Shown here: piece after piece, positions 8,493 through 16,428 of the stretch
Position numbering within the stretch: the first letter of the stretch is position 1
Layout: each line of letters opens with the position of its first letter
Assembly: GCF_040655735.1 (NCBI RefSeq)
Contig: NZ_JBFAKK010000011.1
Location: forward strand, 186,001-250,000
Source of the DNA: Phytomonospora sp040655735
Lineage (GTDB): Bacteria > Actinomycetota > Actinomycetes > Mycobacteriales > Micromonosporaceae
DNA: 64,000 nt
Direction of reading: 5' to 3'
Made by a program: the position numbers and the translations under genes
The notes under the pieces: model-generated
Told to the model about the DNA's origin: nothing
The model's database searches: none
The model's input: only the letters and a program-made list of their open reading frames with translations

Positions 8493-8520
8493 GGGCGAGG
8501 GCGAGGGCGAGGGCGAGGGC
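8493..8520. repeat. Hexamer microsatellite GGGCGA x 4.7
   Basis: Four perfect GGGCGA units plus GGGC, inside a purine-rich stretch. Confidence 0.9.
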
Positions 8521-8627
8521 TGAACGGCTGAAGGACCGAAAGACCGAAAGCCGAGAGCGATGCGAACCCGCAAGGCAAAGGAGAACGCAGCGAGGCGAAG
8601 GAAAACAAAACCAAAGCCCACACAGCC

Positions 8628-8666
8628 CTCACCCCACCCCCTCACCCCACCCCCTCACCCCACCCC
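8628..8666. repeat. 13-bp tandem repeat x 3 spanning the sigma-factor stop codon
   Basis: Three perfect copies of CTCACCCCACCCC at 8628-8640, 8641-8653 and 8654-8666. The stop codon of the sigma factor gene (minus strand, 8642-8644) lies in the middle copy. Because 13 is not a multiple of three, gain or loss of a copy would change the C-terminal frame. Confidence 0.9.
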
Positions 8667-9256
8667 TCCAACAGCCCCCGCAACCTCGCCAGACACCGCC
8701 CCCGCGTCGGCCCGATCGACCCCCGCGGCATTCCCGTCGCCTCCGCGACCACGCCGTAGTCCGGCCGCTCGACCTGCGCGATGATCTGCAGCAGCACCCG
8801 GCACCTCGCCGACAACCTCCCCAGCGCCTCCCGCAGCACCCGCGCCCGTGCCGCGCGGTCCGGGTCGGCGACCTCGTCGGCACCCGGCTCGGCGGCGAGC
8901 CCCACGTCGAACCCCTCCGCCGCGACCTCCCGCCGCCCTGCTTCCCGTCGACTCGCCGCCTCCCGCTTCGCCACCGTCACCAGCCACCCCACGACGGCCT
9001 CCGGCGTGTGAATCGTGTGCAGCCGCCCGCAAAAACGCAGCCAAGTGTCCTGCACGACGTCCTCCGCGGTATGCCGGTCCACGCCCTGCGAGCGAGCCAC
9101 CCTCCACAGCAACCCCGTCAACTGCACGACCAGCGTGTCGAAGGCATCCCGATCACCCCCCTGAGCGCGCTTCAGCAACTCGCCACGCCCACCCGGCCCC
9201 ACGCCGGAGCCATACTCGTCCACCACGACTCGTCCACCACGTCCCCCGGCTGTCAT
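8642..9256 (-). CDS. ECF-type RNA polymerase sigma factor
   Basis: 204 residues from the ATG at 9256, preceded by AAGAAGG 3-4 bases away; a longer frame to 9295 lacks a ribosome site. Region 2 spans about residues 22-90 (AFDTLVVQLTGLLWRVAR, then AEDVVQDTWLRF), and region 4 about 140-195 (LGRLSARCRVLLQIIAQ ... GVVAEATGMPRGSIGPTRGRCLARLRGLL). The tail EGWGEGVG is encoded by a 13-bp repeat. No anti-sigma gene lies beside it, so the controlling signal is unknown. The divergent neighbour is the CtpE-like ATPase. Confidence 0.88.
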   Translation of the reverse strand: MTAGGRGGRVVVDEYGSGVGPGGRGELLKRAQGGDRDAFDTLVVQLTGLLWRVARSQGVDRHTAEDVVQDTWLRFCGRLHTIHTPEAVVGWLVTVAKREAASRREAGRREVAAEGFDVGLAAEPGADEVADPDRAARARVLREALGRLSARCRVLLQIIAQVERPDYGVVAEATGMPRGSIGPTRGRCLARLRGLLEGWGEGVG

Positions 9257-9388
9257 CGCCTTCTTCCGGGCTTTCCGGGCGATAGCCGTCCACAAGAGAC
9301 GCTACCCCTCCCCGCCGCGTCCGCGAAACCTCTCCCGGCCCCCTCACCTGCGTGCTTACGATGCCCCCAGTCCGATCTTGGGGGAGCC

Positions 9389-11728
9389 GTGACCGCCGAA
9401 ACCGTCCCGCCCGGCCTGTCCGCCGCCGAGGTCGCCGAACGCGTCGCCGACGGCCGCGTCAACACCGCCCCCCAGCGCCAGACCCGCAACGGGTGGCAGA
9501 TCCTCGCCGGGAACCTCTTCACCTTCTTCAACGCCCTCATCGGCGTCCTGACCGTCCTCGCGCTCATCTTCGGCGGCCCGAAGCAGGCCCTCTTCGGCCT
9601 CGTCATCGTGTTCAACTCGGCGATCGGCACGATCCAGGAGCTGCGCGCCAAGGCCGCCCTCGACCGCCTCGCGATCGTCGGTCAGGCGCCCAGCCGGGTC
9701 CGCCGGGACGGCACTGAGACACCGGTCGCGCCGGCGGACCTGGTCGTCGACGACCTCGTCCTGATCGGCCCGGGGGAGCAGATCCCCGTCGACGGCACGA
9801 TCACCCTCGCCAAGGGCCTGGAGGTCGACGAGTCCCTGCTGACCGGCGAGTCCGACCCGGTCGTCAAGCACGAGGGCGACGAGGTCCTGTCGGGGAGCTT
9901 CGTGGCGGCCGGCTCGGGGGCGTTCACGGTCGGCCGGATCGGCGCCGACGCCTACGCCGCGCGCCTGCTCGCCGAGGCGAGCCGCTTCTCGCTGGCCGAC
10001 TCCAAGCTCATGGCGGGCATCAACCGCTTCCTGAAGATCATCACCGTGCTCATCGTGCCGGTGGCGATCCTGCTGGTGGTGAGCCAGTTCCGCAGTGGCC
10101 AGTCGCTCCGCGAGATCGTCGTCGGCACCGTCGCGGGCATCGTCCCGATGATCCCGGAGGGCCTGGTCCTGCTGACCAGCATCGCCTTCGTGGTCGGGGT
10201 CCTGCGACTGGCCCGGCGCAGGTGCCTGGTCCAGGAACTCCCCGCCATCGAAGGTCTCGCGCGCGTCGACGTGCTCTGTCTCGACAAGACCGGCACGCTC
10301 ACCGAACCGGGTATGTCCTTCGGCGAGATCGTCGGCCTCGACGACTCCACCGACGCCCGGCGTCCCCTCGCCGCGCTCGTCGGCGCCGACGAGAACCCCA
10401 ACCCCACGATGCTCGCGGTCGCCGACGAGGTCCCCGACGACCCGGGCTGGAAGCTCGCCGGCCAGGTGCCCTTCTCCTCGGCCCGCAAGTGGAGCGGCGC
10501 CGACTTCGGCGAGCACGGCGCCTACGCCTTCGGTGCCCCCGACGTCCTCCTCGCCGACCTGCCCGGGCCGCTGTCCCGCGCGCAGGAGCTCGGCGCGGGC
10601 GGCAACCGGGTGCTCGCGCTCGTCGGGGCCGACCGGATCACCGGTGAGGACGGGCCGCGCCTCGAAGGCGTGCGGCCGATCGCGCTGGTGGTCCTCGAAC
10701 AGCGGCTGCGGCAGGGCGTGGAGAAGACCCTCGGCTACTTCGCCGAGCAGGACGTCACCTTGAAGATCATTTCCGGCGACAACGCCGTCTCGGTCGGCGC
10801 CGTCGCCCAGGCCGCGGGCGTTCCGAACGCCGATCGCGTCGTCGACGCGCGGGACCTGTCCGACGACGTCGGGGCCCTGGCCGCCGCGCTGGAGGAGTAC
10901 ACGGTCTTCGGGCGGGTCACCCCGCAGCAGAAGCGCGGTTTCGTCACGGCCCTCCACGAGCGCGGGCACACCGTCGCGATGACCGGCGACGGTGTCAACG
11001 ACGTCCTCGCCCTCAAGGAGGCCGACCTCGGCGTCGCCATGGGCTCGGGTTCGGCGGCGGCGCGCGGGGTCGCCAAGGTCGTGCTGCTCGACGACGACTT
11101 CGGAGCCATGCCGCACGTGGTCGCCGAGGGCAGGCGTGTCCTGGGCAACATCGAGCGCGTCGCCGACCTGTTCCTCACCAAGACGATCTACTCGATCGCG
11201 CTGGCCCTCGCCGTCGGTGTCATCGGGCTGCCCTATCCCTTCTCGCCGATCCACATCACCCTGATCGGCGCGCTGACCATCGGCGTCCCGTCCTTCTTCC
11301 TGGCCCTGGCACCCAACAGTGAGCGGTTCCGGCCCGGTTTCGTCCCGCGGGTCCTGCGCTTCGCCGTCCCGGCGGGCATCCTGGTCGCGCTGGCGACCTT
11401 CGGCGCGTACTGGCTGGCCCGCGACAACGAAGACTCGGCGCTGCGTGAGGACAAGGCGACGGCGACGATCACGCTGTTCTGCGTCGCGCTGGCCGTGCTG
11501 GCGCTGGCCGCGCGGCCGTTCACGTGGTGGCGGGGCGGTCTGGTGCTGGCGATGGGGGGCCTGTTCGTGCTGGTCCTCGCGGTGCCGTTCGCGCGCGACT
11601 TCTTCGAGCTCGGCTACGGCGACGCCTACAACACGCTCGTCGGGCTGGGTCTGGCCGCCGTGGCGATCGCCGTGCTGGTGGCGGCGGCCTGGTGGGACAA
11701 GAGGTCGGCCGGGGCGCGGAGATCGTGA
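9389..11728 (+). CDS. ctpE: P-type cation-transporting ATPase, CtpE-like
   Basis: 779 residues from the GTG at 9389 with TGGGGGAG just upstream. It has the P-type landmarks: TGES (actuator domain, about 155), DKTGTLT (phosphorylation loop, about 300), and TGDGVNDVLALKEADLGVAMG (hinge, about 530-555). No heavy-metal-binding CxxC domain or CPx motif is present, and the overall length and motifs match mycobacterial CtpE, a calcium-uptake ATPase of the plasma membrane. About ten TM segments: two near the N-terminus, two before DKTGT and six at the C-terminus. The ion specificity is inferred from the family. A strong hairpin follows the stop. Confidence 0.85.
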   Translation: MTAETVPPGLSAAEVAERVADGRVNTAPQRQTRNGWQILAGNLFTFFNALIGVLTVLALIFGGPKQALFGLVIVFNSAIGTIQELRAKAALDRLAIVGQAPSRVRRDGTETPVAPADLVVDDLVLIGPGEQIPVDGTITLAKGLEVDESLLTGESDPVVKHEGDEVLSGSFVAAGSGAFTVGRIGADAYAARLLAEASRFSLADSKLMAGINRFLKIITVLIVPVAILLVVSQFRSGQSLREIVVGTVAGIVPMIPEGLVLLTSIAFVVGVLRLARRRCLVQELPAIEGLARVDVLCLDKTGTLTEPGMSFGEIVGLDDSTDARRPLAALVGADENPNPTMLAVADEVPDDPGWKLAGQVPFSSARKWSGADFGEHGAYAFGAPDVLLADLPGPLSRAQELGAGGNRVLALVGADRITGEDGPRLEGVRPIALVVLEQRLRQGVEKTLGYFAEQDVTLKIISGDNAVSVGAVAQAAGVPNADRVVDARDLSDDVGALAAALEEYTVFGRVTPQQKRGFVTALHERGHTVAMTGDGVNDVLALKEADLGVAMGSGSAAARGVAKVVLLDDDFGAMPHVVAEGRRVLGNIERVADLFLTKTIYSIALALAVGVIGLPYPFSPIHITLIGALTIGVPSFFLALAPNSERFRPGFVPRVLRFAVPAGILVALATFGAYWLARDNEDSALREDKATATITLFCVALAVLALAARPFTWWRGGLVLAMGGLFVLVLAVPFARDFFELGYGDAYNTLVGLGLAAVAIAVLVAAAWWDKRSAGARRS

Positions 11729-11730
11729 AG

Positions 11731-11760
11731 CGACGGCCGCCACTGCGATGGCGGCCGTCG
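11731..11760. terminator. Bidirectional hairpin terminator
   Basis: Perfect 12-bp stem (CGACGGCCGCCA and its complement) with a 6-base loop, between the convergent ctpE-like and oxidoreductase genes. No T-run, as is common in actinobacteria. Confidence 0.8.
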
Positions 11761-11775
11761 TCAGCGCGGTGTGTC

Positions 11776-12624
11776 TCAGTTCTTCAGCGCCACCGCGACC
11801 GCGTCGGCGAGGCTCGTGGTCGGACGCCCGATGAGGTCGGTCAGTGCCGTGTCCTCGGAGACGAGCTGGCCCTTGGAGACGCCGACGTCGGAGTCGGCGA
11901 GCAGCTCGGCGTACTGACGGGGCATCCCGGTCCCGGCCAGCGCGGCGACGTAGTCGGCCTCGGGCAGGTCGTGGTAGACGACCTCCTCGCCGCTTTGGCG
12001 GGAGACCTCGGCGGCCAGGGTCGCCATGGTGAAGGCCGTGTCGCCGGCCAGTTCGTAGACCTCCTCGCGGTGGCGGTCGTCGGTGAGGACGACTGCCGCG
12101 GCCGCCGCGTAGTCGGCGCGGGCGGCGCCGGAGATGAGCCCGTCGCGCGCGCTGCCCAGGATGGTGCCGTGCTCAAGGGCGGACGCGAGGTGCTCGGTGT
12201 AGTTCTCCAGGTACCAGCCGTTGCGCAGGAAGGTGTGCGGCAGCCCGGACTCGGCGATGTACTGCTCGGTCTCCTTGTGCTCCCCGGCGAGGCCGAGCGT
12301 GCTCACGTCGGCGCGCAGGACGCTGGTGTAGGCGAGGAAGCCCACGCCGGCGGCCTTGGCGGCGTCGACGGCGTTGCGGTGCTGCGCGAAGCGCTGCCCG
12401 ACCTCGGAGGAGGAGATCAGCAGCACCCGGTCGGCGCCGGCGAACGCGGCGACGAGTTTCTCGGGCCGGCCGTAGTCGGCCTCGCGGACCTCGACGCCCA
12501 AGTCGGCGGCCTTGGCGGGATCGCGCACCGCGGCGACGATCTCTCCGGCGGGGACCCCGCGGTCGAGCAGGGCGGTCACGGTGAGTCGGCCCAGGTGGCC
12601 GGTGGCGCCGGTGACGACGATCAT
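11776..12624 (-). CDS. NmrA-like NAD(P)H:quinone oxidoreductase (SDR family, QOR2/YtfG type)
   Basis: 282 residues with MIVVTGATGHLG, the nucleotide-binding Rossmann loop, at the very start and a long atypical SDR/NmrA-like body (RVLLISSSEVGQRF, FLRNGWYLENYTE). QOR2-type enzymes reduce quinones with NADPH and protect against electrophiles. A GAGGGAG ribosome site precedes the ATG. It is divergent from an HxlR regulator carrying the conserved N-terminal cysteine, the standard arrangement in which the HxlR protein senses thiol-reactive compounds and represses the reductase. Confidence 0.88.
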   Translation of the reverse strand: MIVVTGATGHLGRLTVTALLDRGVPAGEIVAAVRDPAKAADLGVEVREADYGRPEKLVAAFAGADRVLLISSSEVGQRFAQHRNAVDAAKAAGVGFLAYTSVLRADVSTLGLAGEHKETEQYIAESGLPHTFLRNGWYLENYTEHLASALEHGTILGSARDGLISGAARADYAAAAAVVLTDDRHREEVYELAGDTAFTMATLAAEVSRQSGEEVVYHDLPEADYVAALAGTGMPRQYAELLADSDVGVSKGQLVSEDTALTDLIGRPTTSLADAVAVALKN

Positions 12625-12639
12625 GGATGTGCTCCCTCA

Positions 12640-12699
12640 GTTAGTGCCCGACCTTTCGCCGGTACAGGCATGAGGATAGTACTGTGGAATAGTTAGTGC
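12640..12699. promoter_or_regulatory. Divergent promoter region with direct repeats GTTAGTGC
   Basis: GTTAGTGC occurs at 12640-12647 and 12692-12699, 52 bp apart, in the short gap between the oxidoreductase and HxlR genes. AT-rich TAGTACTGTGGAATAGT lies between them. These are likely regulator contacts or promoter parts; their roles are inferred. Confidence 0.4.
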
Positions 12700-12717
12700 A
12701 ACGCGAGAGTGAGCGCC

Positions 12718-13125
12718 ATGAGTACGATCAAGGGCATGAGCGGTGAGCCCACCCAGGAATTCATTGCCGACGTCTTCGACCGCAACTGCCCGTCGCGCCA
12801 CACCATGGAGGTCGTGGCGGGGAAGTGGGGGACCTTGGCGCTGGTCGCGCTGCGCGAGGGCACCTTCCGCTTCAACGCACTGCGACGCAAGGTCGACGGG
12901 GTCAGCGAGAAGATGCTCGCCCAGACCCTTCAGGCGCTCGAGCGCGACGGGCTGGTCCTGCGCGAAGCGCAGAAGACCATCCCGCCGCACGTCGAGTACA
13001 GCCTTACTTCGTTGGGAGCGCGGGTCGCCGACCGTCTTTTCGCGCTCATCGAGGTTCTCGAGGACAGTTTCTCCGACGTGCAAGCCGCTAGGGCCCGCTA
13101 CGAAGAGTCGCATCCCTTGGGCTAG
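12718..13125 (+). CDS. HxlR-family transcriptional regulator (thiol-sensing type)
   Basis: 135 residues from the ATG at 12718 (a GTG at 12709 and an ATG at 12736 are alternatives). The protein is one winged-helix domain: the conserved cysteine in DRNCPSRH, then VVAGKWGTLALVALREGTFRFNALRR, KMLAQTLQALERDGLV and EYSLTSLG. Cysteine-bearing HxlR proteins such as QorR and YodB are inactivated by quinones or diamide, releasing an adjacent oxidoreductase gene, here the divergent NmrA-like gene. Its stop codon shares the CTAG tetranucleotide with the stop of the convergent gene. Confidence 0.88.
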   Translation: MSTIKGMSGEPTQEFIADVFDRNCPSRHTMEVVAGKWGTLALVALREGTFRFNALRRKVDGVSEKMLAQTLQALERDGLVLREAQKTIPPHVEYSLTSLGARVADRLFALIEVLEDSFSDVQAARARYEESHPLG

Positions 13126-13430
13126 GGAGTGCCGCGACGGTCGATGGCACCGCCGATGATCCCCCCGATGGCGAGGTAGACGAGCGCGGCCAGGCCGTAG
13201 TTCAGCAGCGCCTGGAGCTTGTAGTCCTCAAGGGTGAAGATGTCCTTGAACAGATAGGCCAGGAAGTCGGCCATCTGCTTGACCAGGTTGACCAGAGGGT
13301 TGCCGGTGTTGGCCTCCAGCATCACGAACGCGATGTGCAGCGCCAGGATGAAGGCGATGAGGCCGAAGATCCCCGAGATGACTCGGGCGGCGACCGATCC
13401 GTCGCGGTAACGGTAACGGTAGAGGGCCAT
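13122..13430 (-). CDS. Small membrane protein of unknown function
   Basis: 102 residues from the ATG at 13430, which has GGAAGGAT upstream; an open extension to 13574 is arginine-rich and unlikely to be translated. The protein starts with a charged segment (ALYRYRYRDGSVAARV), then a TM helix (ISGIFGLIAFILALHIAFVML), an amphipathic middle region, and a second TM helix (LLNYGLAALVYLAIGGIIGGAI) ending in DRRGTP. I do not recognise a named family. The two-helix hairpin with cytoplasmic basic ends suggests a structural or regulatory membrane role. Confidence 0.7.
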   Translation of the reverse strand: MALYRYRYRDGSVAARVISGIFGLIAFILALHIAFVMLEANTGNPLVNLVKQMADFLAYLFKDIFTLEDYKLQALLNYGLAALVYLAIGGIIGGAIDRRGTP

Positions 13431-13567
13431 GGGCGGATCCTTCCGGGGGGTGGCGGCGTCGCTTCGGCTGGTTCCGCTGCGGGGGTGCCGCCTTCGTGAA
13501 CCGTGCATACCCAGTCCTGTGCGCCGCAACACCTTCGAACCGTCCACAATGGGCGCGCGTGTTGCGG

Positions 13568-13596
13568 TTGACACCGTGTCGCTTCCTTCCTAACCT
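13568..13596 (+). promoter_or_regulatory. Promoter TTGACA-N17-TAACCT
   Basis: Perfect -35 at 13568-13573 and -10 TAACCT at 13591-13596, 40 bases before the GTG of the SGNH hydrolase. Confidence 0.75.
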
Positions 13597-13600
13597 GCTG

Positions 13601-13628
13601 TGACAGCTGTCACCTACTGGTTAGTAGG
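13601..13628. promoter_or_regulatory. Operator-like palindrome TGACAGCTGTCA and adjoining hairpin CCTACT-GGTT-AGTAGG
   Basis: The perfect 12-bp palindrome at 13601-13612 sits at the expected transcription start. It is followed at 13613-13628 by an inverted repeat that ends next to the ribosome site of the SGNH hydrolase. A related sequence (CTACCTGACCAGTAG) occurs at 15101-15115 upstream of the DUF4395 gene. Confidence 0.45.
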
Positions 13629-13635
13629 GAGTTTC

Positions 13636-14499
13636 GTGTCAACAACCAGGTTCGGCCGCGCGGCGGCCTTGATCGCCGCGTTCGCGCTGGCCGCAACGGC
13701 TTTCGCCCAGCCGGCCGCCGCCTCCGAAAGCACCGTCTACGTGGCCCTCGGTGACTCCTTCACCGCCGGCCCGCTCATCCCGGACCAGACGCTCGATGTT
13801 CCCGGATGCCTTCGCTCCGACCACAACTACGCCGCCCTGCTCGCCCAGACCCTCGACGTCGGCGCGTTCACCGACGCGAGCTGCTCGGGTGCGACCACGG
13901 CGGACATGTTCGCCCCCCAGGGGACCTTCTGGGGGACCAACGCGCCCCAGCTCGACGCCGTCACCGCGCAGACCACGCTCGTCACGATCGGGATCGGCGG
14001 CAACGACGTCGGATTCATGGACGTCCTGGTCACATGTCTGACGAAGGGTCTGCTCGACCCCTTGGGCAACCCCTGCGAGGACCACTTCACCGCGGGAGGC
14101 TACGACGAGTTGCGGGCGCGCATCTCCGACGTGGCAACGGATGTGGCGGCCGTCGTGGAAGCCGTGCACGACCGCGCGCCCGGCGCCGAGGTCGTGCTCG
14201 TCGGATACCCGGCGCTGCTTCCGCCCGAGAAGGGCTGCTGGCTCAAGGCGACCATCGCCAAGGGCGATGTGCCCTACCTCGACGGCGTCAACGCCGAACT
14301 GAACGAAATGCTCGCCCGGGTCGGCGGCGACCACGACGCGACCTTCGCCGACGTCTACGACCGCGGCCACAGCATCTGCGCCTCCCGGGGCGAGCGCTGG
14401 GTCGAGGCGGTTCTGCCGACCCGGCCGGCCGCTCCGGTCCACCCGAACGCCACCGGCATGCGGGCCGTCGCCGACCGGCTCGCCGAACTGCTCGGCTGA
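13636..14499 (+). CDS. Secreted SGNH-family esterase/lipase
   Basis: 287 residues from the GTG at 13636 with AGGGAG 6 bases upstream. Signal peptide at about 1-32 (ALIAAFALAATAFAQPAAA). The catalytic blocks of SGNH hydrolases are visible: ALGDSFTAGP (block I serine), TIGIGGNDVGF (block III Asn) and VHPNATG near the C-terminus (block V His). Several paired cysteines fit an exported disulfide-bonded enzyme similar to Streptomyces lipases. It hydrolyses ester bonds outside the cell; the substrate is unknown. A promoter and an operator-like palindrome precede it, and a strong convergent terminator follows. Confidence 0.9.
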   Translation: MSTTRFGRAAALIAAFALAATAFAQPAAASESTVYVALGDSFTAGPLIPDQTLDVPGCLRSDHNYAALLAQTLDVGAFTDASCSGATTADMFAPQGTFWGTNAPQLDAVTAQTTLVTIGIGGNDVGFMDVLVTCLTKGLLDPLGNPCEDHFTAGGYDELRARISDVATDVAAVVEAVHDRAPGAEVVLVGYPALLPPEKGCWLKATIAKGDVPYLDGVNAELNEMLARVGGDHDATFADVYDRGHSICASRGERWVEAVLPTRPAAPVHPNATGMRAVADRLAELLG

Positions 14500-14514
14500 C
14501 CAGCGGTACACGAG

Positions 14515-14544
14515 AACGGGCCGCCCGATCCCGGGCGGCCCGTT
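14515..14544. terminator. Bidirectional hairpin terminator
   Basis: Perfect 13-bp stem (AACGGGCCGCCCG) with a 4-base loop between two convergent genes. Confidence 0.85.
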
Positions 14545-14558
14545 TCCTGTGTGTCGGA

Positions 14559-15047
14559 TCAGGCGCGGGCGCGCGCCCAGATGTCGTTGCAGTCGGCGCA
14601 GACCTCCTCGGGCACCAGTCCGAGTCGCATCCCGAGGGCGAAGATCTTGCAGCCGAGGCAGAAGCCGAGGGCCGCTTCGAGAGTCGCCGCGGCGGCCAGC
14701 GCGCCGAGGACGACGTAGGCGGCCGTGGTCAGGCCGAAACCGAGGGCGAGGACGGCCGCGGCGGTCGACATGACCGCGCCCATGCCTTGCGCGAAACGCT
14801 TGGGAGGGCCGGGAACCAGCTTCGCCTCGAAGGGCAGGCGCGGGGTCAGCACTCGGGTGACGAACTGGCCCAGCGGGCTGAATCGCGGGCCGGCCGAGAC
14901 GCGGGCGATGAAGCCGTAGGCGATCGGCACGGTGAGCCAGGGCAGGTCGAGGGCGACGGCGGCGACCGACATGACGACGACGCCGGCCGCGACGAGCCGG
15001 GCGGAGACCTCGTTGACCGGGTTGGGAAAGCTGAGAAGTCGGGACAT
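14559..15047 (-). CDS. DUF4395 membrane protein
   Basis: 162 residues. The protein has about four hydrophobic segments and two cysteine pairs close to the C-terminus (GFCLGCK and VCADCND), the signature of DUF4395 proteins. These are integral membrane proteins often found near thioredoxin-like or sulfur-handling genes; the function is not established. The ATG at 15047 begins MSRLLSFPNPVNE, the usual family start. An operator-like sequence lies about 55 bases upstream. Confidence 0.85.
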   Translation of the reverse strand: MSRLLSFPNPVNEVSARLVAAGVVVMSVAAVALDLPWLTVPIAYGFIARVSAGPRFSPLGQFVTRVLTPRLPFEAKLVPGPPKRFAQGMGAVMSTAAAVLALGFGLTTAAYVVLGALAAAATLEAALGFCLGCKIFALGMRLGLVPEEVCADCNDIWARARA

Positions 15048-15100
15048 CACGGGGGCCTTCGGCAGGGGGACGGTGCTCGCGCTCGACCGTAGCACTATGT

Positions 15101-15115
15101 CTACCTGACCAGTAG
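15101..15115. promoter_or_regulatory. Operator-like site CTACCTGACCAGTAG
   Basis: Imperfect inverted repeat upstream of the DUF4395 gene. Its complement starts CTACTGGT, as does the sequence at 13614-13627 upstream of the SGNH gene, so one regulator may bind both. Confidence 0.3.
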
Positions 15116-15274
15116 GAAAATGGGATGACCTGGGCGTGTGCTCCGATCGGGATCCCGTTGATCTCCACTGCGGCTTTCGCCACCTTGGTCGGATTGGATC
15201 CCTTGCGCCCCAAGCATTCCCGTGTGACGTAGCGAACCGCCAAATGACTGGCGCCGTCCGCCGGGGCCGGATTA

Positions 15275-15288
15275 CTGTATCAATACAG
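15275..15288. promoter_or_regulatory. Operator CTGTATCAATACAG upstream of the LacI gene
   Basis: Inverted repeat with 6-bp arms (CTGTAT and ATACAG) around CA. It overlaps a TACTGT -10-like element and ends 13 bases before the first ATG, so it probably mediates autoregulation. Confidence 0.6.
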
Positions 15289-15301
15289 AAGGACTGAACC
15301 G

Positions 15302-16423
15302 ATGCAGAAAGATTCGCACCGGAGGTCCCCGGCAAGCATCGAGAAGGTGAACATGCGCCCCACGCTCCAGACCGTCGCCGACGCCGTCGGCGTCTCCCGC
15401 AGCACGGTCTCGAACGCCTACAGCCGTCCCGACCAGCTCTCACCCGAGCTGCGCGCGCGGATCCTGGCCACCGCGAAGGAACTCGGCTACGCCGGACCCG
15501 ACGCCACCGCCCGGTCGCTGCGGCGGGGCCGCGCCGGAGCCGTCGGCGTGCTGTTCACCACCACGCTCTCCTACGCGTTCGTCGACCCCTTCGCCGTGCT
15601 CTTCCTTCGCGGACTCGCCGAGGCCGTCGAACGCCACGGGACCGGGCTGCTGCTGATCCCGCTGTCCACAGAGGACGAGGCCGCCAGCGTCGCCGCCGTC
15701 CAGAACGCCGTGGTCGACGGATTCTGCGTCTACTGCGTCCCCGAGTGGCACGGTTCCCTCGACGCGCTGCGCTCGCGCGGCCTCCCGGTGGTCACCACCG
15801 AGTACCGCACCGACGTACCCGAGAGCGAACTCCAGGTCGGTGTCGACGAGCGGGCCGCGATGCGCGCCACCGCCCGGCACCTGCTCGGGCTCGGGCACCG
15901 GCGTGTCACGCTGCTCACCAACGACATGGCGCCGAAGGGCGAGACGGGTCCCCTCGACCTGTCCGGCCCCGGCGAATTCCGCTACTACGTCGAGCGCGAA
16001 AGGGTCGCCGGCATCGCCGAGGCCTTCGCGGAGGCCGGCGTCGCCTGGCAGGACCTCACGGTCGTCAACGCCGCCGACAACTCGCGCGCCACCGGCGCGC
16101 AGGCCGCCGCGCACGCCCTCGACCGCGCCGACCGCCCCACGGCGATCGTCGCCTGCACCGACCTGCTCGCACTGGGCGCGATCGACGCCCTCGCCGCCCG
16201 AGGGCTCACGCCCGGGCGCGATGTCTCGGTCACCGGGTTCGACGACATCCCGGAGGCCGCAACGGCCGGGCTCACCACGGTCCGGCAACCCGCCGTAAGC
16301 AAGGGCACGCTCGCCGGTGAGCTGTTGCTCGACCCACCGCGGGAGCCGGCCGAACGCCGGATCCTCCTGCCGACCGAACTGATCGTCCGGGCCTCAACAG
16401 GGCCCGCGACCGCGAGGAGATAG
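15302..16423 (+). CDS. LacI-family transcriptional regulator
   Basis: 373 residues from the ATG at 15302 (AGAAGGA 8 bases upstream). An ATG at 15353, also with a good ribosome site, would start right before the helix-turn-helix as most relatives do. HTH: LQTVADAVGVSRSTVSNAYSR, plus the hinge helix (AKELGYAGPDATARSLRRG). The periplasmic-binding-like effector domain covers the rest (GAVGVLFTTTLSYAFVDPF; VTGFDDIPEAATAGLTTVRQP). It responds to an unknown sugar-like ligand. No transport operon is attached, only a small ORF 6 bases downstream, so its targets are probably elsewhere. Confidence 0.9.
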   Translation: MQKDSHRRSPASIEKVNMRPTLQTVADAVGVSRSTVSNAYSRPDQLSPELRARILATAKELGYAGPDATARSLRRGRAGAVGVLFTTTLSYAFVDPFAVLFLRGLAEAVERHGTGLLLIPLSTEDEAASVAAVQNAVVDGFCVYCVPEWHGSLDALRSRGLPVVTTEYRTDVPESELQVGVDERAAMRATARHLLGLGHRRVTLLTNDMAPKGETGPLDLSGPGEFRYYVERERVAGIAEAFAEAGVAWQDLTVVNAADNSRATGAQAAAHALDRADRPTAIVACTDLLALGAIDALAARGLTPGRDVSVTGFDDIPEAATAGLTTVRQPAVSKGTLAGELLLDPPREPAERRILLPTELIVRASTGPATARR

Positions 16424-16428
16424 CTCTC

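Larger units (their letters stand above)
7593..8641. other. Gene-free repeat block between convergent genes
   Basis: No credible coding frame: all six frames give low-complexity translation. From left to right it holds a G-rich 55-bp tandem duplication (7741-7850), a hairpin array (8170-8287), a purine-rich stretch (about 8371-8620) with a GGGCGA hexamer run (8493-8520), and the start of a 13-bp triplet repeat (8628-8666). These are listed separately. No conventional terminator was seen for the upstream gene; the hairpin array may serve as one. Confidence 0.75.

Noticed and set aside
9356..11743. 795-residue minus-strand frame
   Set aside because: Shadow of the P-type ATPase; the ATPase motifs are on the plus strand.
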